A DNA stretch of 64,000 bases from Clostridium_X cadaveris (GCF_039521325.1 NZ_BAAACD010000038.1); one strand, 5' to 3'; numbered from the stretch's first letter, positions 8,066 to 17,758 are shown. Notes: a model not told the origin generated them from the letters alone. A program made the numbers and translations.

Positions 8066-9220
8066 TAATAGACAATTTAATAAAGAAGAAGTTAAAACTA
8101 CAAAGGAGTCAAAAAAAGCTTTTAAAAATTTAGCTATAAAAAATACAAAGAACAATATAAAAATGTATATGATTTATTGCATTTATTGTTGGAATAATAA
8201 TAGGAATGTTTATAGAACAAGGACTTAGTATAATAACAGCATCTATGATAGGTATGTAAGTTCGCTATATTCATTTTATCATTAATATCAATATCAATCG
8301 GATATGTAATTATAACTAAAGATATTACAGAATTAAAAAGAGTAGCTTTAGGTATTATACTGATCACAGTGGGAACATATTTCTTTTTCTTATCCTTATC
8401 AGATTTTTTAATTGGAATAATTAAAAATAACAAGAAAAGTTATTATAAAAATTTGAATATGTTCACAATTAGTCAATTTGGAAGTAAACTTAAGTCTATA
8501 AATTTAACTATTACAGTTATTTGCTTATTAATATTTTTATCTACATCAGTAATTCCAGTTGGATTGGCAATTAGTGGTTCTATAGTTGAAAATATTAAGG
8601 AGGCAACACCTTATGATTCAACAATAATTAGAAGAAATACAGATGAGATGTACAGCACGCAATTAAATCAAAATAGTAATTTAAAAAGTATTAAAGATGA
8701 ATTTATAGATAAATGAGTAAATTTATCAATCTTAGTGAAAAATAGCAGTGAAATTAAAGTATATAGATTCAAGGATTTAACTATAAATGATATTGGACTA
8801 TATTATTCAATTGATGGTAAAAATAGAAATAATTTTGTGGAAGTTGTGTCTATTAATGATTATAATGTAGCAAGAAAACAGCAAGGATTAAATGAGATTC
8901 AATTAAGAGAAGATGAATTTGAACTGAATAGTAACAATGAAACAGTAAGAAATATATATGAGAAAAATATAAAAAGTAGTGATAAAGTTGTTAATAATTT
9001 TATACCTGTAGAAAATTATTTAAATTGCAATTATATTAAGGCAAATAATGAATATGATAATAAATTTTTAAATGAATTTTTTAAATTGAATAGAGACAAC
9101 TATAGATTTGAATCTAAATTAGTTATAGATGGGGAAAAACTTTCAATGAATATCTCATTATCATATATATCATTATACTTTGCTATAAGCTTAAGAGAGG
9201 CAAAAAACAGTTTGAAATAA
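8055..9220 (+). pseudogene. BceB-type FtsX permease remnant
   Basis: This continues the decayed module. The ATG at 8055 begins MLSNNRQFNKEE and runs into frame changes near 8180-8260. A long in-frame segment follows (8270-8712) with several transmembrane helices. It ends at a TGA that looks like a mutated Trp codon, since the same frame continues at once (VNLSILVKN...) to 9220. The C-terminal FtsX domain is missing. At least one frameshift, one nonsense codon and a truncation are visible, so this is non-functional. Confidence 0.75.
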
Positions 9221-9280
9221 AGTAAATATTAGATTGATTTTAAAGTTGAATTCCATTAGAATAATACAATAAGTTAGCTG

Positions 9281-9317
9281 GTTCATAATGATTTTAGATT
9301 GATATGAACATTTTTTT
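9281..9317 (+). terminator. Probable terminator
   Basis: GTTCATA (9281-9287) pairs with TATGAAC (9303-9309), followed by a run of seven T. The loop is 15 nt. Confidence 0.5.
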
Positions 9318-9457
9318 ATTTCTTACTAACATTACAAAAGTGTTATATTAAATCAATATAATGTCAACGTAAAAATATATTACAGATGATATTATAAAGT
9401 TAAATTATATAGTAATAATTAAAGCACTTAATAAGTAAAAGTTAGGAGAAGATAAAT

Positions 9458-10044
9458 ATGGAATGGATAGATGGATTATATCAACTGGGTCAAAATAGTT
9501 TTGTGTTAATTTTTGTGGTAGGATTTTTATTAGCTTTTACTGAAAGCTTCTTTTCTCCATTACCACTTTAGCTATAGTCATAACAAATTCAGTATTATTA
9601 GGATTTTTCCCGAGTTTAATAGCATCTACACTAGGTTCAGTTATAGGATCAACAATGTTATTTTTTTTATGTAAAAAAATTAGTAATAAAAGATTTGTAA
9701 ATAATTTTAAAACAGTTCAGGTTGATAAAATTATAAAATGGGTTAGAATTCAAGGATTTGTGCCTATGACATTATGTTACTCTTGTCCTTTTATACATGG
9801 ATTCCTTGTAACTATAGCATCAGGAATATCAAAGAAAAGTGTAATTAAATATTTGCCTGGAATGCTTTGTGGAAAGGTAATCATGTTTTCTGTAGTAAGC
9901 TATATAGGAAATGATTTGCATGGTTTTTTTACAAATCCATTAAAAATATTTATTGTAGTATTAATTATTATTGGGTCCCTTTTTATAGGGAAAAAGCTAA
10001 GTAGTAGAATGGAAATGAAAGAGCTGAACAATTCATATAGCTAA
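9458..10044 (+). pseudogene. VTT/DedA-like membrane protein with a frameshift
   Basis: The ATG at 9458 follows TTAGGAGA and encodes the start of a TVP38/TMEM64 (VTT domain) membrane protein. The frame ends at TAG 9569-9571. The rest of the protein (LAIVITNSVLLGFFPS...) continues in another frame from 9568 to 10044. One missing base in the CTTT run at 9566-9569 would restore a single reading frame of about 195 residues. It is either a recent frameshift or a sequencing error. Family members are polytopic and likely lipid scramblases or peptide-resistance factors. Confidence 0.7.
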
Positions 10045-10070
10045 AATAATATTTAATAATTTTAGAAAAG

Positions 10071-10097
10071 TTAAAATATCTTAACTGAGATTTAACC
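10071..10097 (+). promoter_or_regulatory. TTAA-type direct repeats upstream of the response regulator
   Basis: TTAACT (10081-10086) and TTAACC (10092-10097) are spaced 11 bp start to start, with TTAAAA 10 bp further upstream. The identical pair with the same spacing occurs before the MacA-like gene at 12145-12161. OmpR-family regulators bind such helical-turn-spaced direct repeats, so this is a candidate autoregulatory operator. TATTAT at 10113-10118 could be the -10. Confidence 0.55.
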
Positions 10098-10150
10098 TTA
10101 ATAGTATTACTCTATTATATAAAGATTAAATTAAAATTAAGGGTGATAAT

Positions 10151-10840
10151 ATGAAGCTATTAATAATAGAAGATGAGGAAGATATACTGGATGCATTGGC
10201 TTTAGGATTTAGAAAACTTGGTTATATAGTAGATACATCTGATGATGGTGAAGAAGGTTTAGAACTTAGTTATATAAATAACTATGACTTAATTGTTCTT
10301 GATTTGAATCTGCCATCTATGGATGGGTTAGATATATTAAAGAAAATACGTGAAGAGAATGAGGAATGCAAAATATTAATTTTATCTGCTCGTTCGGACT
10401 ATTCACATCGGATTAAAGGATTAGATATGGGAGCAAATGATTATTTAGTGAAACCATTTAACTTTGGCGAACTAGCGGCGAGGGTTAGATCTCTTCTTAG
10501 AAGGTCATTTATTCAAAAAAGTGCAAAGCTGAAATACAAAAATCTTATTATTGATACTTCAGCTAGAACTGTATGTACTGACAAAAATGAGAAGATTGAC
10601 CTTGCGCCTAAAGAATTCTCTATATTTGAATATCTTATGGTGAATAAAGGAAGAGCTATTAGTCAAGAAGAGCTTATTGAACATATTTGGAGTGATGATG
10701 CTAGCATGTTTTCTAATTCGATAAAAGTTCATGTAAGCACATTAAGAAAGAAATTAAGTGAATATATAGATGTTGAAGTTATTACTAATATTAGAGGTGC
10801 AGGATATATTATAAATACTTTGGAGGAGGATGATGTTTAA
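10151..10840 (+). CDS. OmpR/PhoB-family response regulator
   Basis: The 229-residue protein has a receiver domain (1-118) with acidic pocket EDEED near residues 7-11, phosphoacceptor D51 (VLDLNLPSMDG) and the conserved lysine in NDYLVKPF. A winged-helix DNA-binding domain follows (about 127-224), ending RGAGYII. It overlaps the sensor kinase gene by a few bases. The shared repeats upstream suggest that it regulates itself and the neighbouring MacAB-like efflux operon. Confidence 0.93.
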   Translation: MKLLIIEDEEDILDALALGFRKLGYIVDTSDDGEEGLELSYINNYDLIVLDLNLPSMDGLDILKKIREENEECKILILSARSDYSHRIKGLDMGANDYLVKPFNFGELAARVRSLLRRSFIQKSAKLKYKNLIIDTSARTVCTDKNEKIDLAPKEFSIFEYLMVNKGRAISQEELIEHIWSDDASMFSNSIKVHVSTLRKKLSEYIDVEVITNIRGAGYIINTLEEDDV

Positions 10841-12032
10841 AAAATTATCATTAAGAATTAAGCTGACTATTATAACAACAGTAATAATGATATTGATATC
10901 ATCACTATTAACTATAATATCAGTATTTAATGCAAACTATGGTTTTAGGTATTTAACAGCCAAATCAGACGATAATTATAGTAACTTAATAGAAAGTGAT
11001 ATGCTAAAGGAAAAGCAATATGATGAAGTAATGAAGGACTCCAAAGGAGTACCAAATATTTACGCCGAAAGTGATAATGAAAATATGAATCCTTCGGAAA
11101 ATATTGCTATGGATAATGCAAGATATTTGTTTAAGCTAAATGCAATTAAATATATGATTATTATAATTTCTATAGGTTCAATATTTATATATGTAATATT
11201 AGGAAGAGTGCTTAAACCAGTAAAAAAACTATCAACACAAGTTGGAATAATAAATGAACACAGTCTTTCCGAAAGAATAACAGGGGTTACTAGTGGAGAT
11301 GAAATTAGTGAACTTGCAGATTCATTTAATACCATGTTAGATAGATTAGACAAAGCCTTTGAAAGCCAAAAAAGATTTTCTGCAGATGTTGCTCATGAGC
11401 TTAAGACACCACTTACAGCATTAAAGGCTAACCTAGATATTTTAGAAATGGAAGAAAATCCAACTGAAAAAGATTATAAGCGTATGCTCAATATATTTAG
11501 AAAACAGACAGAAAGAATGATTGATTTAGTAAGCAATTTGTTTATACTAGAAGCGCAGAGAAATTATGACTTTAAGGATGATGTTGAAATTGTTTTAGTT
11601 ATTGAAGATATACTAAATGATTTAGGTAGGGATATTAGAGCTAAGAATATAAATGTTGAGTTTAAGAAGAAAAATGTATCTATATTAGGAAATAGAACTA
11701 TGATAACTCATGCAATTTCTAATATAATTCAGAATGCAGTTAAATATAATAATGATTATGGAAGTATCTATATATCTATAGATAGAACTAAAAATGATTG
11801 CAGCATAAGGATTGAGGATACTGGAATTGGCATTCCAGATGATAAGGCAGAGCATATATTTGAAGCTTTTTATCGAGTGGATAAGTCTCGGTCTCGTAAA
11901 GTTGGTGGAGCAGGGTTAGGTTTGGCAATTACAAAAGATATAATCAATAAGCATGGTGGAAAAGTAGAATATTTTTCAAGTGAAGATGGTGGAAGTATTT
12001 TTGAGATAACATTACCAATGGTTAATTGTTAG
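10833..12032 (+). CDS. Sensor histidine kinase, HAMP/HisKA type
   Basis: This 399-residue kinase has two transmembrane helices (about 12-32 and 105-130) around a short extracytoplasmic loop. HAMP follows, then HisKA with phospho-accepting H188 in DVAHELKTPLTALK. The ATPase domain carries N box NIIQNAVKYN, G1 DTGIGIP, F box FYRVDKSRSR and G2 GGAGLGLAI. Two ATGs are adjacent (10830 and 10833); GGAGGAGG favours the second. The small sensing loop and the neighbouring efflux operon suggest a response to envelope stress or a transported compound. Confidence 0.92.
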   Translation: MFKKLSLRIKLTIITTVIMILISSLLTIISVFNANYGFRYLTAKSDDNYSNLIESDMLKEKQYDEVMKDSKGVPNIYAESDNENMNPSENIAMDNARYLFKLNAIKYMIIIISIGSIFIYVILGRVLKPVKKLSTQVGIINEHSLSERITGVTSGDEISELADSFNTMLDRLDKAFESQKRFSADVAHELKTPLTALKANLDILEMEENPTEKDYKRMLNIFRKQTERMIDLVSNLFILEAQRNYDFKDDVEIVLVIEDILNDLGRDIRAKNINVEFKKKNVSILGNRTMITHAISNIIQNAVKYNNDYGSIYISIDRTKNDCSIRIEDTGIGIPDDKAEHIFEAFYRVDKSRSRKVGGAGLGLAITKDIINKHGGKVEYFSSEDGGSIFEITLPMVNC

Positions 12033-12144
12033 AAAATATAAAAGTAATTATCGTTATATTTAAATTTACATAAATTATACTCCTGTTTTAGAGAAGGTGG
12101 TCCATTAGAGGCTGCTTTTTTTATTTTGTTTACTAGAAATTTTT

Positions 12145-12161
12145 TTAACTATTTCTTAACC
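12145..12161 (+). promoter_or_regulatory. TTAACT-N5-TTAACC repeat upstream of the efflux operon
   Basis: TTAACT (12145-12150) and TTAACC (12156-12161) repeat exactly the pair found before the response-regulator gene, with the same 5-nt gap. It lies about 90 bp before the MacA-like start. A candidate binding site of the adjacent OmpR-type regulator. Confidence 0.55.
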
Positions 12162-12252
12162 TAGGATTTTATAAAATACAAGCATAAGGAGTAAGACATC
12201 TTTCTGGGAGAAAATTTTATTCATTAAAATAATTAAAAATAGGAGGACATTT

Positions 12253-13299
12253 ATGAAAAATATAAAAAAAAGCAAAATGTTATCCAAGAAAACTTTGAGT
12301 CTTATCATAGTGGGGATAATATTAGCTACAGGAACAGGATACATGAGTTATAAAACTTATAAAAGTAAGAAGGCAGAATCAGAATTTCAAACTAGGGAAA
12401 GAACTTACACAGCTACAAAGGGAAATATAATAGCAGGAGTTAAAGGAGCTGGTACACTAAAGCTTGAAACTGTAAAACATAACTTTGATGAGTCTGTAAT
12501 TATAGGTGAAATATTCGTAGCAGAGGGGCAGGTAGTAAAGAGTGGTGATAAATTAGTTAGTATTTCAGAAAAGTATTTAAAAGATAAATTAGATGAGGCA
12601 AATAAAGCTTTAAGCGATGCTAAATCAGCTATGGAACAAGCTAAAAATGCTAATAATGAGAATATTAATGGTTCAAGCACTAATAATACAGACATAAAAA
12701 CTTTAAATGCAGCAATATCTAGTGCACAAGAAAATGTTAATAAGATAAATAAACTAAAAAAATCCTCGGTACTCTATGCAAAGGTGGATGGAATGGTATC
12801 TAAGATAAATAACACCGATGGTACTCCAACTAATGCAAGTGGATCTATTGTGGATATAGGAGATCCATCAAAGGTTACTGCTGAAATAGCTGTTTCTCAA
12901 AATGACATTATAAATGTGGAAGAAGGGCAAGAGGTAAAACTACAGATACCCACATACCAAGATGAAAGTTTTACTGGAAAGGTTAAGGCTTTGAATTTAA
13001 AACCTAATACACAAGCAAACTCCACAACTTATTCTGCAATAGTTGAACTTAATGCAACTGACCACAAGTTATTAGAAGGAATGACAACAACTGCACAATT
13101 CATAATAAAAGAAGTAAAAGACGTAGTTATGTTGCCTAACAAATCCATTTCTTTAAAGGATGGAAAGCAATTTGTAAAGTTAAAAAATGAAGATGGGAGC
13201 ACTACAGAAGTTAATATTAAAACTGGTTTTTCAGATGGAAAAAATACTGAAATAGTTGAAGGTTTAAATGAAGGTGATACTGTAGTTGTTGGAGGATAG
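12253..13299 (+). CDS. MacA/HlyD-like membrane fusion protein
   Basis: The 348-residue protein has a basic N-terminus and one transmembrane anchor (about 13-31). A barrel-sandwich (lipoyl-like) domain is split by a short alanine/asparagine-rich coiled coil (about 115-170), and a beta-barrel segment covers about 210-290. This is the layout of periplasmic-adaptor-like subunits of MacAB-type exporters, in the shortened Gram-positive form. Its gene ends 3 bp before the permease gene. AGGAGGACA precedes the ATG. The complex probably exports a peptide, antibiotic or lipid-like compound. Confidence 0.87.
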   Translation: MKNIKKSKMLSKKTLSLIIVGIILATGTGYMSYKTYKSKKAESEFQTRERTYTATKGNIIAGVKGAGTLKLETVKHNFDESVIIGEIFVAEGQVVKSGDKLVSISEKYLKDKLDEANKALSDAKSAMEQAKNANNENINGSSTNNTDIKTLNAAISSAQENVNKINKLKKSSVLYAKVDGMVSKINNTDGTPTNASGSIVDIGDPSKVTAEIAVSQNDIINVEEGQEVKLQIPTYQDESFTGKVKALNLKPNTQANSTTYSAIVELNATDHKLLEGMTTTAQFIIKEVKDVVMLPNKSISLKDGKQFVKLKNEDGSTTEVNIKTGFSDGKNTEIVEGLNEGDTVVVGG

Positions 13300-13302
13300 A
13301 AA

Positions 13303-14502
13303 ATGAGATTCTCTGAAATTTTAAGAATTGTATATATAAATATTATGAAAACAAAGGCAAAAGTTATTTTAACTTCCCTAGGAATAATTGTAGGGGCAGC
13401 TACTATTGTAATGGTAATTGCAATTGGACGTGGTGGGGAAGATGAGGTAATGAAACAATTTAAAGGATTAAGTGCAGAAACTATTTATATTAACCCTAAT
13501 TATTCATTAGATGATGGAATAGACATTGACAATATACCAAGGCTGACTATTGAAAATATGAAACAAATCATTGGTGAGAGTAGTACACTTTCAGAAATTT
13601 ACATGAGAGGAGATATATATAAAGAAACTAAAGTAAATGGACAGAAAGAGCAAATGTCTATTGTAGGGGTGACAGAATCTTATTCAAAAGTATCAAATAT
13701 TAATGTTGAATACGGAAAGAATATAACATATATTGACGTTGAGGATGTTACTAATGCAGCAGTAATAGGAAGTGGACTTGCTAGTAAATATTTTATGAAG
13801 CCAACAGATGCTATTGGAAGCGAAATTACAATAGATAATAAAAACTTTATTGTAATAGGAGTACTTCAAAGGACAGGTGATGGAATGCAAGGAATAAATC
13901 CAGATGATAGTATATTTATTCCATTCTCTACAGCTAACAATTTTATATTTGATAAGAATGTTATACCTCAAGTTGTAGCTCTTGGAAAAGATATATCCTT
14001 AGTAAAAAAAGGTATGGCTGAAATTAAAGATACTCTCAATTATATGCTTGACGATGGCAATGTATATGAAGTAAGTGATGCAGGAAGTAGAATTGAAGCA
14101 GCTACAAAATCAGCTAAAACCATGAATTTACTCCTTATATCTGTTGCAAGTATTGTGTTTGTAGTTGGAGGGATAGGAATAATGAACGTATTATTTGTAT
14201 CAGTAAAAGAGCGTACCAAGGAAATAGGTATATTAAAGGCTCTTGGTGGTTCAAAGCAAAATATAATGATGCAATTTCTTTTGGAATCAGTAGCCATAAG
14301 TCTATTTGGAGGTATTATAGGTGTATTAATAAGTGATTATATTATGCCTTTTATGAAGTATATAGATGTACCTGTATCTCCTACATTAAGTGGAAAAATC
14401 ATAGCATTAATTTTTGCAATAATTACAGGTACAATATTTGGCTTATATCCAGCATATAAGGCAGCTCAATTAAAACCAATTGAAGCTTTAAATTATGAAT
14501 AA
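13303..14502 (+). CDS. MacB-like FtsX-family ABC permease
   Basis: The 399-residue protein has an N-terminal helix (about 20-42), an extracytoplasmic MacB core domain (about 45-250) and three C-terminal helices forming the FtsX domain (about 280-390), with KERTKEIGILKALG in the first loop and QLKPIEALNYE at the end. These are hallmarks of MacB permeases without a fused ATPase. The ATPase is encoded separately two genes later. No rich ribosome site is visible in the 3-bp gap, so coupled translation with the upstream gene is likely. Confidence 0.9.
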   Translation: MRFSEILRIVYINIMKTKAKVILTSLGIIVGAATIVMVIAIGRGGEDEVMKQFKGLSAETIYINPNYSLDDGIDIDNIPRLTIENMKQIIGESSTLSEIYMRGDIYKETKVNGQKEQMSIVGVTESYSKVSNINVEYGKNITYIDVEDVTNAAVIGSGLASKYFMKPTDAIGSEITIDNKNFIVIGVLQRTGDGMQGINPDDSIFIPFSTANNFIFDKNVIPQVVALGKDISLVKKGMAEIKDTLNYMLDDGNVYEVSDAGSRIEAATKSAKTMNLLLISVASIVFVVGGIGIMNVLFVSVKERTKEIGILKALGGSKQNIMMQFLLESVAISLFGGIIGVLISDYIMPFMKYIDVPVSPTLSGKIIALIFAIITGTIFGLYPAYKAAQLKPIEALNYE

Positions 14503-14530
14503 AAATTTTTAATGAAGGAAGGCATTGAAT

Positions 14531-15097
14531 ATGAAAAAGATTTTAATAATTGCATTATGTTCCGTAATGGCTATATCAATTGTAGGATGTACTACAGAAG
14601 GTAAAAATAAAGTAAATAAAACACAACATAATCTTTCAGAAAAAAAAGATAACAAGAACGAAAAAGAAAAAGTAAATAAGACAATGTATTTTGGAAAAGT
14701 AAAAAGTATAGTAGGTAACGAAATACAGTTAGAACTTGCAGAAAATCAAGAGAATCCTAGTGATGATGAAAAAGACAAAAATCAAGAAGCAAATGATGAA
14801 TTGGGAAAAGGGCTTTCTAGGACAGACGTAAGTGGAGATGGAGATGGAGGAGAAAATGGAGAGTCAAATCCAGGGAATACAACATCTCCACCAGAAATTG
14901 ATAATAGTAACAAACTAGAGTTAAAATATACAGGAGAAACTAAGAGTTTTGCAATTCCAGCAGGAGCACAAGTATTGGATATGAGATCAGGAAGTGAATC
15001 AAAACTTACTTCAATTAAAAGCGGTTCAGTTATAAGAATATATGCAATTGGTTCAAAGGAAACACCTACAGTATCTGACGTACTTATAGTGGAATAG
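14531..15097 (+). CDS. Putative lipoprotein within the MacAB operon
   Basis: The 188-residue product begins with a lipoprotein signal peptide ending in lipobox SIVGC (Cys20). A charged lysine/asparagine-rich linker follows. The middle is acidic and glycine-rich (about 70-125, with GDGDGG). The C-terminal region (about 130-188) looks like a small beta domain. I recognise no named family. The gene sits between the permease and ATPase genes, so a surface accessory role in efflux or substrate capture is inferred. I chose ATG 14531 over TTG 14525 because GAAGGAAGG is properly spaced from it. Confidence 0.75.
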   Translation: MKKILIIALCSVMAISIVGCTTEGKNKVNKTQHNLSEKKDNKNEKEKVNKTMYFGKVKSIVGNEIQLELAENQENPSDDEKDKNQEANDELGKGLSRTDVSGDGDGGENGESNPGNTTSPPEIDNSNKLELKYTGETKSFAIPAGAQVLDMRSGSESKLTSIKSGSVIRIYAIGSKETPTVSDVLIVE

Positions 15098-15101
15098 AGA
15101 T

Positions 15102-15773
15102 ATGAACAATATTATTATTTTGAAAAATGTAAACAAATCTTACACGGTTGGAGAAAACTCTTTGCATGTACTTAAAGATATAAATCTTACAGTGGAAAAA
15201 GGGCAATTTATTGCTATACTTGGAGCATCAGGTTCTGGAAAATCTACACTTATGAATATTATTGGATGTATGGATACTACTGATGAAGGTGAATATTTTA
15301 TTGAAGATATTGCAATACATGACTGCAATGATAATGAACTTGCAAGAGTAAGAAACAAAAATATTGGATTTATATTTCAAAAGTATCATTTAATACCTCA
15401 ATATAATGTTCTTCAAAATGTAATGATGCCACTTCTAATTAGAGGAATATCTCGAAAGGAAGCAGAAAGAATTGCCATAGATAATCTAAAAAGAGTTGGG
15501 TTAGAAGATAGGGTTAGCCATAGACCTAACGAACTTTCAGGAGGTCAGCAGCAAAGGGTAGCAATTGCCCGTGCTTTAGTTACAAAGCCAGCTATTCTTT
15601 TAGCTGATGAACCGACAGGAGCACTTGATTCAGTTACAGGAAAAGAAATTTTATCTTTATTTAAGGAACTTAATGATACTGGAAATACAATAATTATGAT
15701 AACTCATGATACAAATGTAGCAAAGGAGAGTAAGAAAATATTACATCTTAATGATGGAGTTTTAAGTGAATAG
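15102..15773 (+). CDS. MacB-type ABC ATPase
   Basis: The 223-residue LolD/MacB-family ATPase has Walker A GASGSGKST (41-49), Q-loop FIFQKYHL, signature LSGGQQQR and Walker B LLADEPTGALD, followed by the H-loop MITHD. It energises the MacB-like permease encoded two genes upstream. It starts 4 bp after the lipoprotein stop, with only a weak GGAATAGAGA leader, suggesting coupled translation. It is the last gene of the operon and ends 23 bp before a strong terminator. Confidence 0.92.
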   Translation: MNNIIILKNVNKSYTVGENSLHVLKDINLTVEKGQFIAILGASGSGKSTLMNIIGCMDTTDEGEYFIEDIAIHDCNDNELARVRNKNIGFIFQKYHLIPQYNVLQNVMMPLLIRGISRKEAERIAIDNLKRVGLEDRVSHRPNELSGGQQQRVAIARALVTKPAILLADEPTGALDSVTGKEILSLFKELNDTGNTIIMITHDTNVAKESKKILHLNDGVLSE

Positions 15774-15795
15774 AGTAGTTCAATTAAATCATTAA

Positions 15796-15835
15796 ACAAG
15801 GTGCATCAAAAAATGATTTTGATGCACTTTTATCT
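15796..15835 (+). terminator. Terminator of the MacAB-like operon
   Basis: GTGCATCAAAA (15801-15811) pairs perfectly with TTTTGATGCAC (15817-15827), followed by TTTTATCTTG; ACAAG/CTTGT flank the stem as an outer pairing. Confidence 0.85.
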
Positions 15836-16049
15836 TGTGATTAGATGGGTAAAAACTTAACACTTCTTTTGTTTTATAGATAATATAATCTTTGCCACAA
15901 AATAAAGTTTGAATAATAAATGCTGTTTTGATAAAATTAATAAGCAAATTATTTTGGTATCTCATTAATTAAAATTAATTTTGTACATTAAAATAAAATT
16001 AGGATGAAGCTGCTGAATTTTACAAATGACTAAAGATATGGTGATAAAT

Positions 16050-16451
16050 ATGATTAAAATCAAGATAGATAAAAATAAAAGAGAACAACCGAGTTTTAAA
16101 ATCCATGCTGACAAAGAAGATAGAGAAAAATATCTATTTCTAAAGAGGGCACTTATGGAAGCTAAGAGCATTAAGGGAATATATGAGTATGAAGTTCCTT
16201 TAAAGTATTTTCTTCCTATTATAAATAATTTAAAAAAAGAAGATTTTTATATAGATGAAAAATCAATAGAATATTACTTTGAGTTTTCTGATGAATATGA
16301 AGGAGAATTCTTTTATACATGTAAGGCTACGGCTGATTATATGAAGCTGTGGAGGGAAGAAACATGTCCCGAGATTTTTAAGGTCCGTATTGATTTTAAG
16401 GAAAAGAAGGCTGAAAAAATTATAGCCTTTAAGAAGATTGATTATAGATAG
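16050..16451 (+). CDS. Hypothetical protein, soluble (133 aa)
   Basis: The product is highly charged, rich in Lys, Glu and Tyr, without membrane segments or signal peptide. I do not recognise the family. GCTTTTAA-like signals are absent; ATG 16050 is preferred because TGGTGAT lies 6 nt upstream, while an earlier ATG at 16026 has no ribosome site. It stands 63 bp ahead of a flavoprotein gene on the same strand and may be co-transcribed. The 276 bp before it (15774-16049) hold only the terminator described above. Confidence 0.65.
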   Translation: MIKIKIDKNKREQPSFKIHADKEDREKYLFLKRALMEAKSIKGIYEYEVPLKYFLPIINNLKKEDFYIDEKSIEYYFEFSDEYEGEFFYTCKATADYMKLWREETCPEIFKVRIDFKEKKAEKIIAFKKIDYR

Positions 16452-16514
16452 ACTGATTAAAATTAATCCTAAAAGCCATAGTTTAAAATTTTGAAAGATT
16501 AGAGGTTACTATAT

Positions 16515-17723
16515 ATGAAAAAAGTTATAATAGTTGGCGGTGGACCAGCAGGGATTACGGCTGCATTAAGGGCATCAAAAAATAATGAAGTGATTTTATT
16601 GGAGAAAACTGAATCCATAGGAAAGAAACTCAAGCTTACAGTTGGCGGAAGGTGTAATATAACAAACAATAGAGATATTGGAGAGATGCTAGAAAAAGTA
16701 GTTACAAACAAGAAGTTTCTTTATTCGGCTTTTTATGGATATACCAATAGAGATGTTTTGGATTATTTTTCAAATAGAGGTCTTAAGTATAAGGTAGAGC
16801 TTGATGAAAAAGTTTATACAGACAGTGATAAGGCAGATGAGGTTATAAACATTTTAAGGGATGACTTAGAGAAAAATAATGTGGAAGTTGTATATAAAGC
16901 TGATGTGACTGATTTTATAGTTGAAGATGGCATCATAAAAGGTGTAGTTATAAATGATTTTAGAACCATGGAGTGTGACAAAGTTATAATCTGCACAGGT
17001 GGAAGAAGCTACCCTGCTACAGGATCGGATGGGGCTATGTATAAGGTTTTGGAGAAGTATGGACATAAGATCCAAAAGCAGTATGCAGCACTCATTCCAC
17101 TTGTTATAAAAGAGGAATTCGTGAAAAAGCTTCAAGGGGTGTCTATGAGTGATGTCCTAATAAAAGCTAAGGTTAAAAATAAAAAATATGAACAAAGAGG
17201 AGATATGATATTCACTCACTTTGGAATATCAGGACCGGCTGTTTTAAAACTTTCTTCTTATATAAATAAGGCTTTAGAGGAAGGTGAGGTTAGTATAACT
17301 TTAGATTTTTTACCGAACATTGAAAGAGAAGAACTTATAAGACTTATGAAGAGTAATACTCAAAAGGATGTTCTCAATAATCTAAAAGGAAAAATGCCAC
17401 AAAACTTCTTGAAAGAAATAGGTGAACTTTGTGAATTAAATGGAGTAAAGGCATCTGAACTAAAAAAGAAAAGTGAAAATAAATTTCTTCAGATGGTGAA
17501 AGAGATGCCTCTGACAGTAAGGGAGACTCTAACAATCAAAGCAGCTCAGGTAACCAGCGGAGGAGTAGCTGTTAAAGATATAAATTCATCAACATTAGAA
17601 TCTAAAAAAGTAAAAGGCCTATATTTTGCAGGAGAGGTTATGGACGTTGACGCAGAAACAGGTGGATATAACCTTCAAATAGCCTTCTCAACGGGAAATT
17701 TAGCTGGAATGCTGGAAGAATAG
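16515..17723 (+). CDS. BaiN/HI0933-family FAD-dependent oxidoreductase
   Basis: The 402-residue flavoprotein starts with the Rossmann FAD motif VGGGPAGITAALRA (about 7-20). It carries the family motif GGRCNITNN, the TGGRSYPATGSDG segment, and the C-terminal FAD-binding stretch with GLYFAGEVMDVDAETGGYNLQ. This is the YhiN/HI0933 family, widespread in Firmicutes. BaiN of Clostridium scindens, a family member, was implicated in bile-acid delta-4/delta-6 reduction, but most members have no known substrate, so I would not assign that activity here. AGAGGTTA precedes the ATG. A dihydrouridine synthase gene follows after 35 bp. Confidence 0.88.
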   Translation: MKKVIIVGGGPAGITAALRASKNNEVILLEKTESIGKKLKLTVGGRCNITNNRDIGEMLEKVVTNKKFLYSAFYGYTNRDVLDYFSNRGLKYKVELDEKVYTDSDKADEVINILRDDLEKNNVEVVYKADVTDFIVEDGIIKGVVINDFRTMECDKVIICTGGRSYPATGSDGAMYKVLEKYGHKIQKQYAALIPLVIKEEFVKKLQGVSMSDVLIKAKVKNKKYEQRGDMIFTHFGISGPAVLKLSSYINKALEEGEVSITLDFLPNIEREELIRLMKSNTQKDVLNNLKGKMPQNFLKEIGELCELNGVKASELKKKSENKFLQMVKEMPLTVRETLTIKAAQVTSGGVAVKDINSSTLESKKVKGLYFAGEVMDVDAETGGYNLQIAFSTGNLAGMLEE

Positions 17724-17758
17724 TGAATATAGAAATTTAAAATAAGAGGAGTTATTAA

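Noticed and set aside
16515..17723. Assignment of the flavoprotein as a bile-acid reductase (BaiN)
   Set aside because: The family is widespread in bacteria lacking bile-acid pathways and no other bai gene is nearby, so only the family name is supported.
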